DNA from: Archangium sp.
Lineage (GTDB): Bacteria; Myxococcota; Myxococcia; Myxococcales; Myxococcaceae
Length of the DNA stretch: 64,000 bases
Assembly (NCBI GenBank): GCA_022843845.1
Contig: JALHMW010000024.1
Coordinates: 1 to 64,000 of the forward strand
Direction: 5' to 3'
In this document: positions 1-8,305 of the stretch, piece after piece
Layout: each line of letters opens with the position of its first letter
Position numbering within the stretch: the stretch's first letter is position 1
The notes under the pieces: model-generated
What the model was told of the DNA's origin: nothing
The model's database searches: none
The model's input: the letters and a program-made list of their open reading frames with translations, nothing else
Position numbers and translations under genes: made by a program

Positions 1-552
1 CGCCCCGGCATCGCCGGACGAGCCGCCGCCAGCGGAGCCGCCACTCGCGCCACCCGACGCGCCGCCGCTCGCACCGCCAGACGAACCGCCACTGACGCCA
101 CCCGACGCGCCACCGCTCGCACCGCCGGACGAACCGCCACTGACGCCACCCGACGTGCCACCGCTCGCACCGCCGGACGAACCGCCACTCACGCCGCCCG
201 ACGCGCCACCGCTGGCACCGCCGGACGAACCGCCACTGACGCCACCACTGGCGCCGCCGGACGAACCGCCGCTGGCGCCACCTGATGAGCCACCACTGGC
301 GCCGCCCCCTGCCCCTCCGGCCATTGGCGTGGCACAGACCGCGTCGACACAGCGAAGACCACCGAGGCAAACGGTGCATTGGCGCCCGGCCGTGCCACAC
401 GCGCGATCCGACGGCACCGACACGCACAAGCCCTCAGCCGAGCAGCAGCCGGTGCAATTCCGTGAGCCGCACGGGTCAGCAGGCGGAGCGGAGCACCCGA
501 TGGTGAAGATCAACAGCAGCAAGGAACGGCGCACAGGGTGCTCTTCGGACAT
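1..552 (-). CDS. Lipoprotein with Cys-rich module and Gly/Ser repeat linker (3' end outside window)
   Basis: The frame is open from an ATG at 552 to the window edge (184 codons). The first 20 residues form a lipoprotein signal: basic start, Leu/Ile core and lipobox ending T-I-G-C with the Cys at position 20. Next comes a Cys-rich module of about 50 residues with N-C-x-G-C-C and C-G-x-x-G-x-x-C-x-x-C spacings, a pattern common in myxobacterial surface lipoproteins. After that the protein is almost only G, S, A, V and T in GGSSGGAS-type units, encoded by a tandem repeat. Such linkers usually project a C-terminal domain from the outer membrane; here that domain lies outside the window. A GTG seven codons downstream is an alternative start. 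No function can be assigned. Confidence 0.8.
   Translation of the reverse strand, partial: MSEEHPVRRSLLLLIFTIGCSAPPADPCGSRNCTGCCSAEGLCVSVPSDRACGTAGRQCTVCLGGLRCVDAVCATPMAGGAGGGASGGSSGGASGGSSGGASGGVSGGSSGGASGGASGGVSGGSSGGASGGTSGGVSGGSSGGASGGASGGVSGGSSGGASGGASGGASGGSAGGGSSGDAGA
59..312. repeat. In-frame tandem repeat, 48-bp unit
   Basis: About four clear copies of a 48-bp unit begin at 59, 107, 155 and 203, followed by degenerate, shorter copies to about 312. Each unit encodes 16 residues of Gly/Ser/Ala/Val linker on the minus strand. Unit length is a multiple of three, so copy number can change without a frameshift. Units differ by only a few third-position changes, which suggests recent expansion. 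Confidence 0.8.
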
Positions 553-673
553 TGAGGCGCTCCGGTTTTCCATCTGGGAAGAAGACCCGTTTCATCGAGA
601 GTTCGCCCCTGCATGCTCCGCGATTCTGTTGGAACCGTGACGACTGAATGGGGGGGCAGTTGAGGTCTGCTAT

Positions 674-994
674 CCGACGCGGGCGAGCTTGAGGCGGCCT
701 TCCCAGCGCTCTTCGAGGGCCTTGCGGAGGCGGAGGTGTTCAGGCCTGGCGAGGTCGGGTTCCTTCTCGACGGCGGCTACCAATGGACGCGTGGGGATGT
801 GTTGCTGCAGAAGGAGTCGGCGCTGCAGACCCAACCCTTCACGGCCACGCCCAGCTTCGCGAACTCCACCGCGTCTTCGATCAGCGCGTGCGTACGGACC
901 GCGATCATCGCCTGGCCCGACGCGACCCGCTCCCGACGCTCCCGCTTGGCCTTCGCCGTGCCCGAGCCCGTCACCAGCGCCACATCAACGCCTG
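674..994 (-). pseudogene. Internally deleted recG remnant
   Basis: Two blocks match the intact recG at 3910-6639 in the same order and orientation. Block 674-772 matches 3914-4012 (C-terminal coding end) with one mismatch (760). Block 849-994 matches about 4825-4970, the helicase segment between motifs Ia and II, with roughly a dozen mismatches. Only 76 bp separate the blocks here against about 810 bp in the intact gene, and neither is translatable as part of a helicase. This is a decayed partial copy. The rest of the 553-1201 gap (553-673, 773-848, 995-1201) shows nothing I recognise. Confidence 0.8.
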
Positions 995-1201
995 CGGTCG
1001 ACCACACGCCCTGCATGCTCAGCGAAGCGTGCCGGCACCTCGACGCGCACCGCTTCTCGGAGCAGGTGGGCCAAGCAGGCGCGGTCGTGACTCATGACCC
1101 CGTCGACCAGATGACGAGACACCTCTCGGGTAGCTCCGGGCTCGCTACGCAGGTTCCGTTTCGGTTTCGCGGTTTGAATCTCTTATCCCTTCGATGGCGT
1201 T

Positions 1202-3871
1202 GTGGAAGATGATCTCGACGTGACGCGCTCCCTCAGCCCGATGTTCGTTCTTCTCCTCGCCGCGGGCTGCCGCTGCGGAGGAGGCGGTACCACCTCGACG
1301 AACTCGACCGTGCGCGTCGAGGTCGAGCGCTTGTCCTTCGGGGCCCGCTTCGTCGGCACCACCACGACGCGCGCGCTCACGCTCACCAACACGGGTCGCG
1401 CCTCGGTCCCGATGACCATCACCACCGCGGCTCCGTTCGCAGTCACGCCCACCGAGGCGACCGTCCCCGGGGGCGCCTCGCTCGAGGTCACGGTCTCGTT
1501 CGCGCCGAGCGCTGCGGGGCCCGCGACGGGCAGCCTGCTGCTCACGGGAGCGGAGCAGTCCTCGGTCGCCCTCGATGGAGAAGGCCGCGAGGTGCCGTCG
1601 TGCCCACCAGCCGAGTCGTGCTCACGCGCTCGCTTCGACACCACGCTCGAGCAGTGCGTCGTCGAGCAGGAACCCGACGACACGCCGTGTACGAACGCCT
1701 GTCTCGTCGACGCCCGCTGCGTGGCAGGGACCTGCCGTGGCTCCGTCGCCTCGAGCTGTGACGACCAGAACGCGTGCACCGTCGACTCGTGCGGCGCCGA
1801 TAGGGCCTGCGCGCATTCGCCGCTCGAGTGCCGGGTCACCGAAGCGTGTTCAGCAGCCTTCTGCGACCCTGCTTCGGGTTGCGGCTCGGTGCCTCTCGAA
1901 GACGGGACGCCCTGTGGCCCCGCGACGTGCCGACGCTCCTCGGTGTGTATCAACGCGGCCTGCGTGGTGCGGGACAACCCGGGCGCTGCGGATGTCTGTA
2001 CGGCCGTCGACCTCGCGGCAGCGGGCAACTCGAGCTGCATGCTCACGCGCGCTGACACCCTGCGCTGCTGGGGCTTCGGCATCGCGACGTGGTCTCCGCT
2101 CGCTGGTCAATGGCGCATCTTCTCTCAGCAGACCACCATGCCCCGCGCAGGCCGGCCGACGACCCTCTCGCTCCACATGGACGGCCAGCGCCCGGTTCCA
2201 GCGCCGTGCACCGCGCTCGCTGGCGGTGGCTTCGAGTGCTCGCTCGTCGTCGATGCCGGAGCCGTGACCGAGGTGGCCGAGAACGGCGTGGGGACCTGCT
2301 GGCTGAACCCTGCCGGAGTCGTCACCTGTCTTCCGCCGCGGTGCAGGCTCATCGATGGCGGCTTCGGGGCGTGCGACCCGCGGCTCGTCACCGGCCCGCC
2401 TGGCGCCGAGACGAACGTGGCGCACCTGAGCACGGCCAACGACGCCTTCTGCGCCGTGCGCACCGACGGGGGGGTGGTGTGTTGGGGGTTCATCCCGGAC
2501 CTGTTGGACGGGGGCTCGCGCGGCCGCGCCGAGGTGGTGATGAGCCGGCCCGTGCGCGCGTGGCGCCGTGGGTTCTGGGCGAGCTGCGCGCGCTTCGACG
2601 ACGGCTTCGAATGCCGCAAGAACCGGCCTGGTGCATGGTGGCAGCCACTGCCCTCGGCGGTCGTCGAGGCGGTGCCGGCGGTGTTTGGCTCGGCTGACGT
2701 GCTCGCGGTGCTTCGCGATGGGGGGCTCGAGGCCTGTGAGGACGACGGTGGTGCCTGGTTGTGCCGGCAGGCCATCGACGCCGGCCTGCCTGCCATCACG
2801 AAGGTCGCCGCCGGAAATTCCCACCAGTGCTTCCTGACGGGCGCGGGTGATGTCGGGTGTGTGGGCGACAACTTCGTCGCGCAGCTCGGCGACATCTCTG
2901 GCGCAGCCCCCGGCGTCACGCCGGTGCCGGGCGTTCGTGCCACGCTGCTCGCGAGGAGCGTGAGCTGGCGGGGAATGGGCGCGCTGCAGGGGCGCTCGGG
3001 CTTCGTCGCGTGGGGCGGGGGGCTGGGCGTGACGCCGGTCGCGTGGCCGACCGATGCGCCCAGAGACCTGGTCGTCTCCCCGCTTGGCGCCTGCGTCGTG
3101 GAGCGGGACGGCGGCGTGGTGTGTCGCATCGACGGCGCGACGGTGCCCATGGCCCTTCCGTCGGCCGTCGAGCGCTTCTCCGACTGCAACAGCAACGACC
3201 ATTATCAGCTCAACGCCTTCGGCCCCGGCGTTCGGTGTTCGTTCTTCTTGGACGGCGGCATGGCGCGCGACCTGCGGCCGTATTGCCAGGGCACCTTCGC
3301 CACCAGCGAGGTGTGCTTCCAATCCCCGCGAGTGACCTGCAACACGATGGTCGATGCCGGCGTGCGATGCCGTGGCAGCAACGAGCGCGGTCAGCTGGGC
3401 ACGGGAATGGTGAGCGGCACGAGCGAGCGAGCGATTGAGGGGCTGGGCCCGGTCGTGAAGGTGGGCATGTCGGCGTATCAGGTGTGCGCCCTCGAGAAGT
3501 CGGGCCGGGTGCTGTGCTGGGGCTTCAACGTGGGCGCGCAGACGGTCTCTGCGCCCAGAGCTTTGCCGTTGCTGCCCTTCGCGCGCGACCTCGTGTGTGG
3601 CGACCGCCACTGCTGCGTGCTGGTCGGCGAGAACGGCGTGAGCTGCTGGGGGGCGAACGACCTGACCCAGCTCGGGCGTGACGTTCCGGCCAGTGACACG
3701 CCTGTCGCCGTGCCGATGCCCCGCAGGGTCGAACAGTTGATGGCCTGGGTGGCGACGACCTGCGCTCGGCTGAGCGACGGCGAGGTCTGGTGCTGGGGAG
3801 AAAATCGCTTTGGCGAGCGGGGCACGGCATCGCTCGTCTGGTCGTCGTCGCCCGTCTGGGTGACACAGTGA
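1202..3871 (+). CDS. RCC1-like repeat lipoprotein with Hydin-type N-terminal domain
   Basis: An 889-residue predicted lipoprotein. Start choice is between GTG 1202 and GTG 1220; the second places the lipobox (L-A-A-G-C) after a short normal signal peptide and may be the real start. Residues about 35-130 resemble the ASPM/SPD-2/Hydin (choice-of-anchor D) Ig-like domain. Residues about 135-260 are Cys-rich with D-D-x-N-A-C-T-x-D-S-C type motifs. The remainder contains repeated segments with C-W-G preceded by V-x-C or L-x-C, as in bacterial RCC1-like beta-propellers, probably a surface interaction scaffold. The gene stands alone, is convergent with recG, and is flanked by a 99-bp duplication of recG sequence, suggesting insertion or local rearrangement. 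Specific function unknown. Confidence 0.8.
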   Translation: MEDDLDVTRSLSPMFVLLLAAGCRCGGGGTTSTNSTVRVEVERLSFGARFVGTTTTRALTLTNTGRASVPMTITTAAPFAVTPTEATVPGGASLEVTVSFAPSAAGPATGSLLLTGAEQSSVALDGEGREVPSCPPAESCSRARFDTTLEQCVVEQEPDDTPCTNACLVDARCVAGTCRGSVASSCDDQNACTVDSCGADRACAHSPLECRVTEACSAAFCDPASGCGSVPLEDGTPCGPATCRRSSVCINAACVVRDNPGAADVCTAVDLAAAGNSSCMLTRADTLRCWGFGIATWSPLAGQWRIFSQQTTMPRAGRPTTLSLHMDGQRPVPAPCTALAGGGFECSLVVDAGAVTEVAENGVGTCWLNPAGVVTCLPPRCRLIDGGFGACDPRLVTGPPGAETNVAHLSTANDAFCAVRTDGGVVCWGFIPDLLDGGSRGRAEVVMSRPVRAWRRGFWASCARFDDGFECRKNRPGAWWQPLPSAVVEAVPAVFGSADVLAVLRDGGLEACEDDGGAWLCRQAIDAGLPAITKVAAGNSHQCFLTGAGDVGCVGDNFVAQLGDISGAAPGVTPVPGVRATLLARSVSWRGMGALQGRSGFVAWGGGLGVTPVAWPTDAPRDLVVSPLGACVVERDGGVVCRIDGATVPMALPSAVERFSDCNSNDHYQLNAFGPGVRCSFFLDGGMARDLRPYCQGTFATSEVCFQSPRVTCNTMVDAGVRCRGSNERGQLGTGMVSGTSERAIEGLGPVVKVGMSAYQVCALEKSGRVLCWGFNVGAQTVSAPRALPLLPFARDLVCGDRHCCVLVGENGVSCWGANDLTQLGRDVPASDTPVAVPMPRRVEQLMAWVATTCARLSDGEVWCWGENRFGERGTASLVWSSSPVWVTQ

Positions 3872-3909
3872 AGCCCGCTGGACCCGTTCGAAATGAGGCG
3901 CCCAACGCG

Positions 3910-6639
3910 TCAGCCGACGCGGGCGAGCTTGAGGCGGCCTTCCCAGCGCTCTTCGAGGGCCTTGCGGAGGCGGAGGTGTTCAGGCCTGGCGAGGTCGGGG
4001 TCCTTCTCGACGATCGCGCGGGCTTCGACCTGGGCGATTGAGAGCAGGTCCTGGTCCCTCGCCAGGTTGGCGACCGCGAGTTCGGGCAGGCCGCTCTGTC
4101 TGGTGCCCAGGAATTCCCCGGGGCCCCGGATCTCGAGGTCGCGCTCGGCGATCTCGAAGCCGTCACTCGTCTCCGCCATCACCTCGAGCCGCGCCTGGCT
4201 GTCTTCACTCTGCGCGTAGCCCGCGATGAGGAAGCAATACGACTTCGCCGCGCCACGGCCCACGCGACCGCGCAGCTGGTGCAGCTGTGACAAACCAAAC
4301 CGCTCCGCGTGCTCGATCACCATCACCGATGCGTTCGGCACATCGACGCCGACTTCGATCACGGTCGTCGCCACCAACAGATCGATCTCGTGCGCCCGGA
4401 ACGCAGACATCACCGCGTCCTTCTCGTCCTGCTTCATGCGCCCGTGGAGCAACCCCACCCGCGCCTTCGGGAACACCACCTTCAACTCCTCCGCCGCCTG
4501 CGTGGCGTCTTTGAGATCGATCTTCTCGCTCTCCTCCACCAGCGGATACACCACGTACGCCTGATGCCCCTGCGCGAGCTGCTCCCGCACGGCTTCCCAC
4601 ACCTTTGGCTTCGCCTTCTCGTTGAACACCCGCGTCTCGATCGGCGTTCGCCCCGGCGGCAGCTCGTCAATCACAGACACATCGAGGTCGCCGTACATCG
4701 TCATCGCCAGCGTTCTCGGAATCGGAGTCGCCGTCATCACCAACACATCCGGCCGCACGCCCTTCGACATCAGCTTGTGCCGTTGAATGACACCAAACCG
4801 GTGCTGCTCATCCACCACCACCAGGCCCAGCTTCGCGAACTCCACCGCGTCTTCGATCAACGCATGCGTGCCCACCGCGATCATCGCCTGGCCAGACGCG
4901 ACCCGCTCCCGACGCTCCCGCTTGGCCTTCGCCGTGCCGGAGCCCGTCACCAGCGCTACGTCGATGCCCGCCGCGGCGAAGACCTTCGTGAACGACTTGG
5001 AGTGCTGCTCCGCGAGGATCTCGGTCGGAGCCATCACCGCCACCTGGTAGCCGTTCTGAACGGCCACCGACGCCGCCACCATCGCCACCGCCGTCTTGCC
5101 CGAGCCCACGTCGCCCTGAATGAGCCGGTTCATCGGCTCCGGCCGGCCCATGTCGCGAGACAGCTGCTGCACCACCCTGCCCTGCGCGCCCGTCAGCGTG
5201 AACGGCAACAGCTTCCGCGCCGCCTCGAGCCGCGACTCGCTCACGTCGAACGCGATGCCCGGCGTCACCTTCACGCCCTGCCGTTTCAACGCCATGCCCA
5301 GCTGCAGGAAGAACAGCTCGTCGAACGCGAGCCGTCGGTGCGCGTCGGACTGGTGCGAGTCGAGCGCTGGCAACGACGACTCCGGCGTCGGGAAGTGAAT
5401 CAGCCGTAGCGCCGTCACCAATGGCAACACACCCACCCGCGCGCGCACCTCGTCAGGCAGCGGCTCCTCGATGGCGCTCGAGAACTTCTCCGACACCTTG
5501 AACGCGAGCTCCCGCAGCGAGCGCTGCTCCCCACGCTCGAAGCCCGGGTAGATCGGCACGATGCGGTTGAAGTGAATCGGAGACGTCTCCACGTCATCCG
5601 CCGACTCGATCTCGGGGTGCGGCATCTCCCAGCCGCGCAAGGACTGCCGAACGTCGCCCGACACCACCAGCCGCTTGCCGATGGGAAACCGCGCCTTCAG
5701 CCACGGCCCGGTCTGAAAGTACGTCGCGGCGATCGATCCCGACGCGTCGGCGAGCACCGCGCGGAAGAACCGCCGCCCACGCCCGTACGACTCCTCGGTG
5801 TCACGCACCGTGGCGATGATGGTGCCGCGTTCGCCACCGCGCAGCTGCGCGATGCGCTTGAGGCTCCGCCGGTCTTCGTACGCGCGCGGGAGCAGGAACA
5901 GCACGTCACCGATGCGCTGCACGCCCTTCTTCTTGAGCGCTCCCAACAGACGTGGGTTCACCCGCCAGCCGACCTTGTTCACCGGCTCCGCCAACGGCCC
6001 CGACTGCGGAGCGATCGACATGATGCGCGTCGGCGCGGCGGCGTCGGGGTCCTCGGGATTCTTCTTGCCGCGCTTCTTCGTCTCAGGCGATGCGTCGTCC
6101 GGCGTCTCAATCGGAGCGGCCACGCGGCTCGGCGACGCGGAGCGGGTTGAAGTCGACGCCGCCGGTGTCGCGGGTGACTGGCTCCCACCGGCCGCTGCAC
6201 CAGTCGAGGTCCGCGCGGCTGTCGTCGGTCTCGAGGGAGCGCTGCTCCCCACGGCCACTGCACCGCTCGAGATCGGCGCTGCTTTCGTCGGTGCGCGGCT
6301 CGCTCCGGGGGCTGGGCCAATCGAGCTCGACGCGGAGTTCGATGCAGCAGCCGGGCGCTCAGCCGGCGCTCCCGGTACCGCCAGCCCGGCCTTCGCCAAC
6401 ACGCCCAGCACGCGCCCCACCGACGCCTTTCGACGGGCGACATCGGCCGAGTCGATCTCCACCACCTCCCGCTCCAGCGCCGCGACGAGCTCACCCGGCA
6501 CCGACACGCGCGCCCGCTCGATCGCCGCAGCCAGCGGCGTCGACAGGCTCTTCACGGTGGCCAGGTTGGCGAAGTCACGCGCCGCCGCGAAACGCAGCGG
6601 GCCGATCAGCGAGTCCAGCGGGTGCGGGCTACTCGGCAT
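3910..6639 (-). CDS. recG: ATP-dependent DNA helicase RecG
   Basis: RecG is the superfamily 2 helicase that remodels stalled forks and branched DNA. The 909-residue protein has all the landmarks: wedge/OB domain (about 225-390), Walker A G-D-V-G-S-G-K-T near residue 510, D-E-Q-H near 608, T-A-T-P-I-P-R-T near 638 and Q-L-R-G-R-V-G-R-G near 785. It is about 200 residues longer than E. coli RecG because of an N-terminal helical segment followed by a low-complexity Ala/Ser/Pro/Thr stretch; long N-termini occur in other myxobacterial RecG proteins. It lies downstream of greA and overlaps it by 11 bp, so the two are probably co-transcribed. Part of it is duplicated at 674-994. Confidence 0.97.
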   Translation of the reverse strand: MPSSPHPLDSLIGPLRFAAARDFANLATVKSLSTPLAAAIERARVSVPGELVAALEREVVEIDSADVARRKASVGRVLGVLAKAGLAVPGAPAERPAAASNSASSSIGPAPGASRAPTKAAPISSGAVAVGSSAPSRPTTAARTSTGAAAGGSQSPATPAASTSTRSASPSRVAAPIETPDDASPETKKRGKKNPEDPDAAAPTRIMSIAPQSGPLAEPVNKVGWRVNPRLLGALKKKGVQRIGDVLFLLPRAYEDRRSLKRIAQLRGGERGTIIATVRDTEESYGRGRRFFRAVLADASGSIAATYFQTGPWLKARFPIGKRLVVSGDVRQSLRGWEMPHPEIESADDVETSPIHFNRIVPIYPGFERGEQRSLRELAFKVSEKFSSAIEEPLPDEVRARVGVLPLVTALRLIHFPTPESSLPALDSHQSDAHRRLAFDELFFLQLGMALKRQGVKVTPGIAFDVSESRLEAARKLLPFTLTGAQGRVVQQLSRDMGRPEPMNRLIQGDVGSGKTAVAMVAASVAVQNGYQVAVMAPTEILAEQHSKSFTKVFAAAGIDVALVTGSGTAKAKRERRERVASGQAMIAVGTHALIEDAVEFAKLGLVVVDEQHRFGVIQRHKLMSKGVRPDVLVMTATPIPRTLAMTMYGDLDVSVIDELPPGRTPIETRVFNEKAKPKVWEAVREQLAQGHQAYVVYPLVEESEKIDLKDATQAAEELKVVFPKARVGLLHGRMKQDEKDAVMSAFRAHEIDLLVATTVIEVGVDVPNASVMVIEHAERFGLSQLHQLRGRVGRGAAKSYCFLIAGYAQSEDSQARLEVMAETSDGFEIAERDLEIRGPGEFLGTRQSGLPELAVANLARDQDLLSIAQVEARAIVEKDPDLARPEHLRLRKALEERWEGRLKLARVG
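3914..4012. repeat. 99-bp direct repeat, partner of 674-772
   Basis: This stretch at the 3' end of recG recurs at 674-772 in the same orientation with one mismatch. The two copies bracket about 3.1 kb holding the RCC1-like lipoprotein gene. The match begins one base past the recG stop codon, so the stop itself was not copied. Confidence 0.85.
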
Positions 6640-7117
6640 CCTCGTACGACACCTTGAGCACTTCGAATTCCTTCACGCCGCCCGGGCTCTGGATCGTCAC
6701 CGCGTCGCCGACCTTCTTGCCGATCAGCCCACGCGCCACCGGAGACGCCACCGAGATCCACCGCTTCTTCAAGTCAGTCTCGATCTCTCCAACGAGCCGG
6801 TACTGGACCTTCTTGTCGGTCTCGAGATCGAGCAGCTCGACGTTCGCGCCGAACTTCACGTCCTTCGAGTCCTTGAACTTCGAGACGTCGATCACCTCGG
6901 CGCGGTTGATCCACCCGTTGATGTCGTTGATGCGGCCCTCGATGTGGCCCTGCTTCTCTTTGGCCGCGTGGTACTCGGCGTTCTCGCGAAGGTCGCCGTG
7001 GGCGCGCGCGACCTCGATCTCGGCCGCGATCTTCATGCGCTCCACGCCCGTCAGGAGCTTCAGTTCGTCTTGCAGCTTTTTGAGACCCGAAGCGGTCATG
7101 GGCATCCGGTCGCTCAT
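6629..7117 (-). CDS. greA: Transcription elongation factor GreA
   Basis: GreA rescues backtracked RNA polymerase by stimulating cleavage of the nascent transcript. The ATG at 7117 gives 162 residues, close to the usual 158; an upstream in-frame extension to 7174 has no family counterpart. The N-terminal coiled coil carries the signature D-L-R-E-N-A-E-Y-H-A-A-K-E with the acidic tip residues, and the C-terminal FKBP-like domain contains S-P-V-A-R-G-L-I-G-K. The gene overlaps the start of recG by 11 bp, implying translational coupling, and diverges from the FHA gene at 7236. Confidence 0.96.
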   Translation of the reverse strand: MSDRMPMTASGLKKLQDELKLLTGVERMKIAAEIEVARAHGDLRENAEYHAAKEKQGHIEGRINDINGWINRAEVIDVSKFKDSKDVKFGANVELLDLETDKKVQYRLVGEIETDLKKRWISVASPVARGLIGKKVGDAVTIQSPGGVKEFEVLKVSYEDAE

Positions 7118-7235
7118 CGAAACCACCGTTTCTGTTCGTGAAAGGTACGAGGAAGGCACACGGTATCGCCCCACGTTGGCGAGGGCCAGCGAGGTTTGAG
7201 GGACGCCCCTCCCTCGACCGGGGTAGCCTTGAGGC

Positions 7236-7757
7236 GTGCTTTCGGTACACGAGCTTCACCGCATCGCCGCCTCGATGAAGGCCGATGAGTTCGAGAAACA
7301 GCTGGGCCCGTTCGTGCTCGTGCAGCGCCCGCCTGACGCGATGACCCAGCAGCGCGCCATTCAGCTCGGCGCCCGCCGCACCATCGCCCTCAACCGCAAC
7401 CAGCCCAAAGACGCCATGTCGCTGCTTTTCGAACTCGACGATTTGAGCATCACCACGCTGCCTCCGCTCGACTCGCACGAGAACCTCAAGGTTGGCCGGC
7501 TCCCTGACTGCGACGTGGTGGTCGACGATCCGTCAGTCTCCAAGCACCACGCGACGCTGTCGTGGGACGAGACACTGCTGCAGGGCCTCGTCACCGATCT
7601 GGAATCGTCGAACGGCACCCAGGTCAACGGCGTCGACGCGATGGTGCCGACCGCGGTGCGTGATGGTGACGAGGTCTGCTTCGGCGAGGCGCGGTTCCTG
7701 TTCATGCGCTCGAAGACGCTCCACGCCCGGCTCTCTGGGCGCCCGAAGGCGAGCTGA
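7236..7757 (+). CDS. FHA domain protein (first of tandem pair)
   Basis: A 173-residue protein starting at GTG. Residues 1-80 form a conserved N-terminal region that includes Q-L-G-P-F-V-L-V-Q-R-P and is shared with the next gene. The C-terminal half is a forkhead-associated domain with the expected V-G-R, S-x-x-H-A and N-G-T motifs (VGRLPDCDVV, S-V-S-K-H-H-A, S-S-N-G-T). FHA domains bind phosphothreonine peptides, so this is probably a reader of Ser/Thr kinase signalling. It is followed after 2 bp by a paralogue, so the pair arose by tandem duplication and is co-transcribed. Kinase partner unknown. Confidence 0.88.
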   Translation: MLSVHELHRIAASMKADEFEKQLGPFVLVQRPPDAMTQQRAIQLGARRTIALNRNQPKDAMSLLFELDDLSITTLPPLDSHENLKVGRLPDCDVVVDDPSVSKHHATLSWDETLLQGLVTDLESSNGTQVNGVDAMVPTAVRDGDEVCFGEARFLFMRSKTLHARLSGRPKAS

Positions 7758-7759
7758 CG

Positions 7760-8305
7760 ATGCTGTCCGTCAAGGAGCTGAAGCTCTTCGTCCAACGGCT
7801 CACCCAGAAGGAGTTCCGCACACAGCTGGGGCCCTTCGTGTTGATCCAGCGCCCTGAAGGCAAAGCCGGCATCAGCGACACCAACAAGTGGGGCGTTCCT
7901 CCCAACGCGCAGCGCACGTCGATGGCGCGCCCTGAGGTGGTCGAGAGCGGCTCCTTGAGCCTGCTGTTTCAGTTCGACGATCTGGTGGTGGCGACGGTGC
8001 CGCCGATGGAGGGCGTCGACGAGCTGTCGGTCGGCCGCGCTCCCGACAACGAGCTGGTCATCGAAGACAGCTCGGCCTCGAAGCGCCACGCGATGCTCCG
8101 GTGGGACGCCGCGAACAACCGGTGCACCCTGCAGGATCTCGGCTCGACCAACGGCACCTTCTTGAACGCCAGCGTGCGCATTCGCCGCGAGACGACGCTG
8201 AAGAACGGCGACATCTTGAGCTTCGGCGAGGTGCAGTACTGGTTCCTGCTGACCGACACGCTCTACGTGAAGCTGCGTGGCGGCGACTCACGCTCGAGGC
8301 TCTGA
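7760..8305 (+). CDS. FHA domain protein (second of tandem pair)
   Basis: A 181-residue paralogue of the preceding protein. It has the same N-terminal region (Q-L-G-P-F-V-L-I-Q-R-P) and a C-terminal FHA domain with V-G-R-A-P-D-N-E-L, S-A-S-K-R-H-A and G-S-T-N-G-T motifs. It begins 2 bp after the first FHA gene and its TGA overlaps the ATG of the following lipoprotein gene by one base, so all three genes look like one operon. Phosphothreonine-peptide binding is inferred from the family; the ligand is unknown. Confidence 0.88.
   Translation: MLSVKELKLFVQRLTQKEFRTQLGPFVLIQRPEGKAGISDTNKWGVPPNAQRTSMARPEVVESGSLSLLFQFDDLVVATVPPMEGVDELSVGRAPDNELVIEDSSASKRHAMLRWDAANNRCTLQDLGSTNGTFLNASVRIRRETTLKNGDILSFGEVQYWFLLTDTLYVKLRGGDSRSRL

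Noticed and set aside
59-312. CRISPR array
   Set aside because: The units are contiguous 48-bp repeats without spacers and are in frame with a lipoprotein gene.
995-1201. Transposase remnant next to the recG fragment
   Set aside because: The sequence hints at a decayed ORF on the minus strand, but I found no transposase motif, inverted repeats or target duplication.
773-3913. Integrative mobile element using the recG 3' end as attachment site
   Set aside because: The direct repeats fit, but no integrase, excisionase or phage gene lies between them; kept only as one explanation in the findings.
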